Source: Coleophoma eucalyptorum (taxonomy: Eukaryota; Ascomycota; Leotiomycetes; Helotiales; Dermateaceae). From it: a DNA stretch of 64,000 bases. The stretch is taken from contig JALRME010000027.1 of NCBI GenBank assembly GCA_026120035.1, forward strand, positions 372,001-436,000, given 5' to 3'. Positions 55,193 to 64,000 of this stretch are shown one piece after another. Every line of letters starts with the position of its first letter. Within the stretch, counting starts at the first letter, position 1. The position numbers and the translations under genes are program-made. The notes beneath the pieces were generated by a model, which was given only the letters and a program-made list of their open reading frames with translations, made no database searches and was not told the DNA's origin.

Positions 55193-55913
55193 TCAGTCCA
55201 AATCCATAGAGTCAAGATCCTCCTCAATTTGTCCGCTGCTACTGGAGGCGAAACCAGTATTGGCCATTCCATAGGGAAACGCAGTTGTATTTACTGTAAC
55301 ATTGTTGGTCACTGCAGGTTGCGTCTGGGCTTCACGGATGGCACTCTCCCGCTTCTGATCCTGCTTTGCGCGGGCCCTAGCTCTCGTTTCAATGATAGCC
55401 TTCCGAACACTGTCCTGCTCTTCTGGAACAGTTAGAGAAGTGGGCACGCCGTAAAGTACCATCTGCTGATTGTGCCCAGCCAGCTCTCCTTCGCTGTTGG
55501 CGAGTACTGACGGTGGAATTCGGGTATTGCGAAGATGCTTGTCGATGTCCGATAGGAATACTAGCTTCCCATCGTCCGACGTATCGCTATCGCTGAGCTC
55601 ATCGTCGATATTGTATATGTAGACCTTATGTTTGCTATCGTCCAACTGCATTACATCATTATCTGCGGTCTGCGCATTCGATGTCGTCTTCGTAGGTTGG
55701 GTTGGCGGGGTACTGGGCTGTTCTATGGGAACGTAGAGCTTCTGGCCATTGCGCTCTGTCGCGTGTCAGTAGAGACTCATAAAGAACACGAGAAAGTAAC
55801 AGGAGAGAGTACAGACCCAGATTCAGCAAGCTCAGCCTTTTGGATAGTCGTTCATTGTCCTGGTTCTCAGCCTTTCTTTTCCTAATCTTGCCTGTCGCTT
55901 GAACTCGATCCAT
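55193..55913 (-). CDS. Conserved hypothetical protein, probably nuclear
   Basis: Minus-strand exons are 55817-55913 and 55193-55755, giving 219 residues. The start is MDRVQATGKIRKRKAENQDN, with a basic RKRK cluster that could be a nuclear localisation signal, followed by ERLSKRLSLLNLERNGQKLY with heptad-like leucines. The middle is acidic and Asp/Ser-rich (NIDDELSDSDTSDDGKLVFL). A conserved-looking block DKHLRNTRIPPSVLAN precedes a helical Arg/Ala stretch (RKAIIETRARARAKQDQ) and an Asn/Thr/Ser-rich tail ending DSMDLD. I do not recognise a domain or a function. The donor is GTCTGT, so the exon boundary rests on frame restoration at ERNGQKLYVP. It is convergent with the membrane protein gene 228 bp away and divergent from ala1. 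Confidence 0.8.
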
Positions 55914-56107
55914 CCCCTCGCACCGAGCTTGCAACCCTTTCAAACTTCCATCAACCCTTCGACCAGCCTTTTATTCGGATGCGTGGGAGGGAATTGAAAC
56001 AATCAGAGAGTCTTGTGTGTCCTGAAGATTACACAAAGCGCTTTTGCTTTCTCGCTTAGGCGCGCGCACTGGTTGTTTGATTCGAGAAGGGAGAGCGGTT
56101 GTCGTAG

Positions 56108-59100
56108 ATGAGTCGTAGAGGTGTTTTAAGCTTGAGGTTCGTCGGGTTGAGTCATCGTCAACCTCATCGACAAAAATATTTCTACCTCCTTCCACGACGC
56201 AACGTGCTCCATTCTGTCAGTTTCTCCGCCTTTCACACCACTTCCCAGCACCCAAACCACCACATCAGGTCGCCCACCTCCTTCAAGATGGCTGGAGATC
56301 TTGAGAACAAGTGGAATGGCGTCGCCGTTCGGAACGAGTTCTTGAACTACTTCAAGGAGAAGGGACATACCATCGGTAAGTTTGGCGGGGTAGTTGAGCT
56401 CCAGATGGTTTTCTGCACAACGCCAACTGGGCCCTGCACATTTTGCTATACATCTTATTCCATTTCAAAGCTTAGTACAAGCTTGTTTGCTTTCCTAAAT
56501 TGCTTTGGAAGCTCGCAGACCCTCCACAGCTTTGGCAGATGGCAGAGATCCCCGCCTTGGGTTAAGTTCTCTGACCTGCGTTGCTGCTGCTGGGCATGGT
56601 CTCACAAGCCAATTCAGATTTGGGAATTCTTCATACTTCAATATCTTTGTTGGATCAATTGCTAAGTATCTTTGTGCACAGTACCATCCTCCTCGGTCGT
56701 TCCACACAATGATCCCACACTCCTCTTCACAAATGCTGGCATGAACCAGTTCAAGCCAATTTTCCTGGGCACTGTCAACAAGGCGGATCCTATGTACACA
56801 CTGAAGAGAGCTGTAGATACCCAAAAGGTACTGTTCACAGGATTTGGCTAAATTGGTGCACGAAGGCTGACGGGGTTGCAGTGCATTCGTGCTGGTGGTA
56901 AACATAATGTATGGCTTCCGACAGCTTCACTACCCCCAGATGTTGATTTCTTCTAGGACCTCGACGATGTCGGAAAGGACAGTTACCATCATGTGAGTAA
57001 AGTCATTACTTTGTACCACATAGTCTAATGTAGTACAGACATTCTTTGAGATGCTGGGCAATTGGTCATTTGGAGACTACTTCAAAAAGGGCGCCATCGA
57101 AATGTCATGGGAGCTGCTCACCAAAGTCTTCGCTATCCCTGCCGATCGTCTATATGTCACATATTTTGAAGGTGATGCTGCCAGCGGTCTCGAGCCAGAT
57201 CTTGAAGCTAAGAAGCTGTGGCAAAGCGTTGGTGTTGCTGATGACCACATCCTTCCTGGAAACATGAAGGACAACTTCTGGGAAATGGGTGAGACCGGAC
57301 CTTGTGGACCATGTAGTGAAATTCACTATGACCGCATTGGAGGTCGAAATGCTGCCCACCTTGTCAACATGGATGACCCCGATGTTCTTGAAATTTGGAA
57401 CAACGTCTTTATTCAGTTCGACAGACAGCAGGACAGGTCTTTGAAGGTTCTCCCTGCCCAGCATGTTGATACAGGAATGGGCTTCGAGCGTCTCGTTTCT
57501 GTGCTGCAAGACAAGCGAACAAACTACGCCACTGATATCTTCACGCCATTATTTGACAAGATCAAGGAGGTCGCTGATAAGCAAAACGGTGGCAAGTTCG
57601 TTGTTCCTGCTTATACGGACAAATATGGCAAGGATGACCCTGAACTCATGGACACCACCTACCGAGTGCTGGCTGACCATATCCGATTACTTTCCTTCGC
57701 AATTGCCGATGGTGGTATTCCAAATAACGAAGGCCGAGGTTATGTTGTCCGACGAGTTCTCCGACGTGGATCACGATATGCTGCTACGTATTTCAAGGTT
57801 GAGTTAGGAAAGTTTTTCTCTTCTGTCCTCCCAGCTTTGGTTGAGCAGATGGGCACTCAATTCCCAGAGCTCAAGGACAAGCAGGCTGAGATTGCTGAGA
57901 TTCTCGACGAGGAAGAAACTGCTTTCAAGTCAACACTTGCTAACGGTCTCAAATTATTTGAGAAGTTGGCTGACAAGGCACGAAAAGATGGGTCAAACAA
58001 GATTTCTGGTGAATCTGTTTGGCGTCTATACGATACTTACGGATACCCTATCGATCTTACCCAGATTCTCTGTGACGAGGCCAGTATCACCTTCGATGAG
58101 GCCGAGGTCACAGAAGCGCAAGACAAGGCTCGTGAAGCCAGTAAGTCTGCCAAGAAGCAAGGAGATACATTCCCAAAATTGGATGTCCATCATATTGCTG
58201 AACTCAACAAGCTCAACATCTCAACAACCAAAGACGACTCAAAATTCACAAAGGATAATACTAAGGGCAAGATCCAAACAATCTTCCACAACGGCGAATT
58301 CCTCGAGACAACCAAGGGACTGCCGGAATCATCACGAATTGGACTCGTCCTTGACAAGACAAACTTCTATGCTGAGCAGGGTGGTCAAGTCGCTGATGTT
58401 GGAAAGCTTACTGTTGGCGATGATGCTGCTTTCACTGTGCTAGATGTCCAAACATTTGGTGGTTTCATAATTCACAATGGTTATCTCAGCTATGGTAACG
58501 TCGCTAGCGGTGACGAGGTCGAGTGCGAGTTCGATGAGCTTCGCCGAGCGCCAATCCGTAACAACCACACTGGAACTCACGTTCTTAACCACGCGCTGCG
58601 TGAGCATCTTGGTGATGACATCATGCAAAAGGGTTCTCTTGTCGATGAAGATAAGCTCCGGTTTGATTTCTCTCATAAGAAGGCAGTCTCCAATGAGGAA
58701 ATCAAGAAGATTGAGGATTCTTCGAACAAGTATATCAGCCAAAACTTAAAGGTCTACGCCAAGGAGGTTGACCTGACGAAAGCTCACGAGATCAATGGTG
58801 TCCGTGCTGTTTTTGGTGAGAACTATCCGGATCCCGTCCGAGTGATTTCTGTTGGTGTCGATGTCGATACTCTGCTTGCTGAACCAAAGAACCCTGAATG
58901 GCTCAAGTACAGCGTAGAGTTTTGTGGTGGAACTCATGTTTCTGAAACCGGCCTGATCAAGGAGCTCATCGTTGTCGAAGAGAGCGGTATTGCTAAGGGT
59001 ATCCGACGTGTTGTCGCATTCACCGGTGCCAAGGCTCGTGAAGCTCAACGTGTTGCCAGCGAATTCGAGGCAAAAATAAAGAGTTTGGAAACCATGGAAT

Positions 59101-59689
59101 TCGGTCCACAGAAGGAGTTAGAAATGAAGGCCGCTCAGAATGAGCTCCTGTCGTCACAGATTTCAACGTTAGCCAAGGAAGATCTGAAGAAGAGACTTGC
59201 CGAAGTTACCAAGAGCATTCTCAACGAACAGAAGGCCAGGCAAAAGGCTGAGGTTAAAGCCGCAATTGATAATGTTACCTCTTTCTTCGCAAAGCCCGAG
59301 AACAAGGACAAAAAGTTCTACGTTGGTCGTGCTACCGAGAGTGCTGATGCCAAAGTTGTAGCGGAGGTCTTGAACCACTTCAAGAAGAAGGAGCAAGACA
59401 AGTCATGTGTTGTCTTCTGTGGCGGCTCCGAAGGTGCTGTAAGCCACGGTACCTATGTTGGCAAGGTAAGTTCGATTATGTTCGTATCTACGTATGTCTA
59501 CTAACCACTTCGTAGAATGCTCCCACGGGTGTCAAGGCTGAAGAGTGGGCTGGCCTGGTCTCTTCCATCGTTGGAGGATCATCTGGTGGTAAAGAGCCAA
59601 CTAGAGTCGGTCAAGGTACCGATGCTGCCAAGATTGATGAGGCAGTGGCCAAGGCTACCCAATGGTTCGAGGAGAAGCTGAAGATCTGA
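56108..59689 (+). CDS. ala1: Alanyl-tRNA synthetase, cytosolic and mitochondrial forms
   Basis: Exons are 56108-56375, 56682-56827, 56882-56908 (27 nt), 56957-56992, 57039-59465 and 59516-59689. From ATG 56108 it encodes 1025 residues; from the internal ATG 56288 (context TCAAGATGGC) it encodes 965, the normal cytosolic length. The extra 60 residues have many Arg, His and Ser, no Asp or Glu, and contain [10 protein letters not shown], so they look like a mitochondrial presequence. The class II core has [31 protein letters not shown] and [14 protein letters not shown]. The editing domain has [16 protein letters not shown] and EFCGGTHV with metal-binding His and Cys. The C-terminal C-Ala domain ends WFEEKLKI. 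The enzyme charges tRNA-Ala and clears Ser/Gly mischarging. Confidence 0.97.
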
Positions 59690-62618
59690 AGCACTTCTAA
59701 CTATTAGTGGGACAACACCCTGCAAGAACTCTAACTTATAGTGTTCGCTCTGCAAACCTTTTCCTAGATTCTGTGCTACTTCCTAACAATGGTTGTGCAT
59801 TGTGTATCGTGTTTTTTTGCTTTGTTGTATTTGTGTTCCCAATCACTACTTACGGAGTTAACAATGAAACCGAACACTGGGAAATAGTGTCTGGCTGGCA
59901 ATAGCGTCAAGGGTTAGATTCATATGAATGAATGCCCATAGTCTAGACAAAAAATGAAAGAGAATGAGATATCTACAATGGCTTTCTGTCTCCCTGTGCC
60001 AGCGAGCTGTCGTTCATGCTTTGTGATAATTTCAACTTTGCATCACCAAATTTGTGCTCTCAATGGGTCTCTACGATACATTGCAGCATTCCTTCGCTCA
60101 CTCCTGCTGCTTCTTGCTACCAAGAGACCATCGCTAATTTGCTACTTCGGTCGCAATTCTATTCGCTTCGTAACACGGGCAGGCATTCAGGTTACACTTG
60201 CTTCTACTCGTCCGAGTATTAAACTAGCCACGATGATCGTTGTATATATATACGGCTATGCACCCACCCTTGCCGTGTCACTCCACTTGCCAGGAAAGAA
60301 AATCCTCCGAGCCACGTTTGTCCAGCGTGGCTGACGTGGTTCAAGTGGTCGGATGTGTTGTACAGGATTCCGGTACTTAGCTTAGCCAGTTCAAACAAGG
60401 CAGTAAGCGGGTAGCAGTAGAGATGGAGTGTAGATGCAATCCTCTGCAGGTGGTGGTAGAGATAGTAGATCTAGATTCAACAGTATGAAACGAAATTCAA
60501 CATCGAGACTAAATTGATTAGACGCCCTCGAAAATATAGGGCTGTGGCCTGTCACTCGCGACAAAGGGTTTTCAGTATGATACCACAACTCATATCTTCA
60601 AAGATAGCGGTAATGAGGGCTTTTCCCGTATTGCAGCTGGCGGCTATGAATGGTTGGGCCATCAAATACGAATATGATGGAACTTGTGGATCTCGACAGG
60701 CCATCATTGCAACGAGACTAGAACATGCAGCGCCAGACGTGTTCTATGGCAGTTCATTCCTGACTGCCGGCCGTGGAAATAGATACAAGTGGCAGGCCTC
60801 CTACGTGTACAAGTGCTGCAGCCGAGTGATAGATGATGATAGATGATGAGATTCGGAATCTGTACTTGGCGAAGAACATCGAAGTCTTGGCCGGTTCGGC
60901 CCGTAGTAGTACAATCTCTAGGGCTGGGACTTGGCTTCGGAGCAAAGGCTCGCAAGAAGCTTGGAACATCGGGATCCGCCTGGGATCTTATCTTGCCCAT
61001 TCATTCCATTACTCATCAAAATATTGTACTATTTCTACTGTATGTATGTATCTTCAAAACCGCTCTTCTTATCAGTTCCTGATTCTTGCTTCCCGCCGCG
61101 CTCTTGGCTTCTTCCCTCGTCAATCGGCTTGGCTCGAAGCAAACATTCCTTGTTTCGGTGGCGAACAATTGCACAAGTGTCGCAGGACGCCGATGACCAC
61201 CAGGTGCATGCAGCGTCCTCCGCTGCCTTCCGCCCAGCGAGGAAAAACGCCCATACGGCACATAAGCGCTGGCGCCTGCACCGTAAAATAGATACCGGGG
61301 AAGTACCGGAGGCCTCGTTGCTGCATATGTCAGCGTCTTATGGAATGTTCGCCGCCATGTAGCCTCGCATGTGTTCTTGCTTCTGGCATCTAGCATCTAG
61401 CATCTTGCATCAATGCCCCAGAGACGGGTCTAGCTGCACGACATTTGGATCGAGGGGTCTTTGCCTGCATGCACAATTACCTTTTGATGTCGGCAACATC
61501 CAACCTTCTGATTGGCAATGCAAACATTCATCGAAGCGCGGTGAGTTGGAGGCCAGTACCCTTACGTTTATCTTGCATCGCACTGTCGATGTCTTGAGCT
61601 CGCTCCCAACAAAGGAGTTCGTTCTTTGAGGTTCACCGCCGCTTGCCGTCACATCTCAATCTATTTGTTCGCATGCACCAGCCGGCAGCACTGGCGAGGA
61701 GAATACCATGCCGTGCGAATGCGATCGGATGGCTTCAAGAAGTGCTTACAGCATTGTGGAACCAAGCGCAATTGGTTGGGGAAAGCTCTTTGACCATTTC
61801 ACAGAAGCAATAGCAGTTCGTGGCGCAGACGATCGGCCTCTCCTCGCATTCTGCATGGTGTAAGTTCACTTGTTGGCATTGCGACAACACAGCAGTGCTT
61901 GCAGTAGTAGCCGAGGTAAGCAGGACGAACTTGCACAACGAGAGACGGACTGTCTCATGAGCTGGACCTACATTGCTACGCAAGCACTATGGAGTGCTCG
62001 ATCAAGCTTGAGCTGTACTCTTCCGTACTGGAGATGTTACAACAATGGAGAACGGCCAGCCCCGTAAGTCGACCTTTGTCGTGGGCCTAGTCCCAGGGAT
62101 ACAAGGTATCATGGGGAGACGAAGATAGCTATCCTCCAGCAAGTGGGACCAGCTTTAATCTGTTCTCCACGCTGCATCGAAGCCGTGACAAGTTGGGAAG
62201 TGTAAAGCAAAATAAAAGGGCAGTCCCCTCGTCGATTCTTATCTTCCCGTTTGGCTAGCAATCTTCTCGAGAGCACTATTCGTTGTTCTAAGTTTCTAAG
62301 TGCGCCTTCTTAAGCCTCCGTGCTGCTCGCTTGCTCCCATTTCAGCCTTCACTTTTACTTTACTACCACGCGATTCATCGGCTCCGACCGCTTCATCGCA
62401 TCCTCCCACTATTTCCAACACCATCAAGTCCACTTGGTAGCCTTTATCTGAATTGGTTCAATTGAGTACAGCAGGATATAACTGCTCAAGCTGCATATTC
62501 GAAGGATCTCCTTCTACTCATCCAAACCATCTCCGTTCACACTGCACAATCCCATCCCTTCGCATTCCAAGTCTCGCGAGCAATTTAACGCGTATTCACC
62601 ACCATCTTGGGCTTCAAG
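59690..62618. other. Long intergenic region, no gene recognised
   Basis: 2.9 kb. Open frames are at most about 150 codons and lack family resemblance. The right end is the permease promoter: AGATAG at 62123-62128 and CTTATC at 62238-62243 fit AreA/GATA sites, and an AATAAAAGG element near 62211-62219 could be a TATA box, followed by a CT-rich leader of about 370 bp. Confidence 0.45.
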
Positions 62619-64000
62619 ATGGGTCCTTTCTCACGAAAAACGGACTTTGACGTTGAAGCTGCTCGGGAGAAGCATGCAAGCACTGATATCTCCACTCACG
62701 ATATAAGCACCGACGATGGAGCTGTTCCAGCCGAGAATTTTGCTATAGGAGATAGTTGGTATGCAAGGACGCAACGTCTTGCTGGACGATTTGGTGTTGA
62801 GCAGCGTGGCATTGAACGTGTCCCGGCTGAGGAGAGGAATGATACCGACATGTCTCAAGTTGGCACCTTGGTAAGCTACGGCCTATACAAGTCTCGTTCT
62901 AGATTGCACGCTGACATGCGTCTCAGTGGCTTTCCGCAAACATGGTTGTCTCAGCCTTCGCTATCGGGGTTCTCGCACAACCGGTCTTTGGTCTTGGCTT
63001 CGTTGACACCATACTCGTGATTCTATTCGTGAACATCTTGGGCGTAATCCCAGTAGCCTTCTTCTCAACTTTCGGGCCACGCTTTGGACTTCGTCAGATG
63101 GTTCTGTCACGATTCTTCTTCGGCTGGTACGGCGTGAAGCTGATTGCTTTCTTCAATGTCCTCGCTTGCGTCGGCTGGTCGAGCGTCAACGTAATCGTTG
63201 GCGCACAACTCTTCAACGCAACTAACAGCAACATGCCAGGCTGGGCCGGCATCTTGGTCATCGCCGCTGGTACTCTTTTAATCACACTCTTCGGCTACAA
63301 GGTGGTGCACCTCTACGAGAAATGGTCCTGGATCCCTTGCTTTATCATCTTCCTGATTGTGCTTGGCCAATTTGCACACTCAGGCCAGTTCAATAACATC
63401 CCCATGGGCACTGGCAAGGCAGAGGCTGGAAACGTACTCTCATTTGCTGCGTCAGTATTCGGGTTCGCGGCAGGATGGACTTCGTTTGCTGCTGATTACA
63501 CCGTTTATATGCAAGAGAAGACCTCGCGGGTGAAAATCTTTTGTTGGACGTTTGCAGGCCTTATATTCCCACTGCTCTTCACCCAAATGCTTGGTGCCGC
63601 CGTCATGACTGCCTCAGTGAACAATGACGATTATGCACAAGGCTACAGCGACTCAGGAATCGGCGGCTTGCTATCCGCTGTGCTCGTACCACGCTTCGGC
63701 GCCTTCGGACGCTTCTGCCTCGTCATTCTCGCGCTTTCCATCGTCGCCAACAACTGCCCGAATATCTACTCCGTCTCTCTCTCTCTCCAAGTCATGGCGA
63801 AGAGATCGCAACGCATACCCCGCTTCATCTGGACATTCATCGGCACCATCATATATTGCGCCATCGCGATCCCAGGCTACTCGCACTTTGAATCCATCCT
63901 AGAGAACCTGATGCTGGTCATTGCCTTCTGGCTTGCGATCTACATCGGTATCACAGTCCCGGAGCACGTATTCTTCAAGCGCGGCATGGCCGGATACCAC
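62619..64000 (+). CDS. NCS1 purine-cytosine permease (Fcy type), partial
   Basis: Exons are 62619-62870 and 62927 to the right edge; 442 residues are visible and the C-terminus is missing. The cytosolic N-terminus contains RFGVEQRGIERVPAEER, a block conserved before TM1 in Fcy-type carriers. TM1 starts at the splice (LWLSANMVVSAFAIGVLAQP). Later signatures are FFSTFGPRFGLRQMVLSRFF and GWYGVKLIAFFNVLACVGWS, and AAGWTSFAADYTVYMQEKTS (TM6 region with substrate-binding residues). ALSIVANNCPNIYSVSLSLQ matches TM8, which carries the Asn residue linked to substrate binding. These plasma-membrane carriers import cytosine, adenine, guanine or hypoxanthine with protons. Possible GATA sites upstream fit nitrogen control. 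Confidence 0.94.

Noticed and set aside
59690..62618. Search for a hidden gene in the 2.9-kb gap
   Set aside because: Frames are short in all six readings and none could be joined by plausible splice sites into a known domain.
1..64000. CRISPR array, bacterial operon or intact transposon
   Set aside because: Spliced eukaryotic genes throughout; no regularly spaced repeats, terminal repeats, transposase, integrase or reverse-transcriptase motifs seen.

Overview
This window is nuclear DNA from a filamentous ascomycete (Pezizomycotina). The evidence is short GT-AG introns of about 45-150 bp, moderate GC, closely spaced genes on both strands, and the gene types present: Zn2Cys6 regulator, GH51, MFS sugar permease, rhodopsin-like 7TM, GFA family, and a large multi-domain Scm3. 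Leotiomycetes is my guess from general protein resemblance; I could not test it. I built 24 protein-coding gene models by joining exons by hand. All complete models keep frame to a stop. Two run off the window, one at each end. I saw no rRNA, tRNA, CRISPR array, intact transposon or operon.

Layout. 1-8.4 kb: an edge-truncated secreted Ala/Thr/Val-rich protein (-), a DUF1295 membrane protein (+), a GFA-family zinc protein (+), an SDR oxidoreductase (-) and transcription elongation factor TFIIS (+). 8.7-18 kb is a core housekeeping block in head-to-head pairs: Mcy1-type mitochondrial cysteine synthase (-) with NDUFAF7/MidA (+) over a 169-bp gap, then Beclin/Atg6 (-) with Scm3 (+) over a 290-bp gap. 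18.3-27.2 kb holds a same-strand trio that looks like a small arabinose-utilisation set: Zn2Cys6 regulator, intracellular GH51 arabinofuranosidase, MFS sugar transporter. A metallo-beta-lactamase-fold hydrolase and a rhodopsin-like 7TM protein follow.

31.3-42 kb is gene-poor. It contains only a secreted alpha/beta hydrolase and an LPMO-like secreted protein, plus a few weak, possibly decayed coding traces. 42-60 kb is housekeeping again: cyclophilin H, a membrane RING E3, a GPALPP/DUF3752 protein, the CORVET subunit Vps8, a PY-rich single-pass membrane protein, a conserved nuclear-looking protein and alanyl-tRNA synthetase. After about 2.9 kb without a recognisable gene, an NCS1 purine-cytosine permease runs off the right edge.

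Most notable: (1) the Scm3 gene encodes the CENP-A chaperone domain, a Myb/SANT domain, a C2H2 finger, an APSES/KilA-N domain and a terminal Cys cluster in one 1314-residue protein, and its promoter carries two perfect 9-bp tandem duplications followed by ACGCG repeats, the core that APSES factors such as Mbp1 bind; (2) alanyl-tRNA synthetase has an in-frame upstream ATG adding 60 residues without any acidic residue, consistent with cytosolic and mitochondrial forms from one gene; (3) the regulator-GH51-transporter trio has a perfect CCG-N11-CGG dyad upstream of the GH51 gene; (4) the LPMO-like protein would expose an N-terminal His after signal cleavage. Introns were placed by eye from splice sites, frame continuity and family resemblance, with no transcript evidence.
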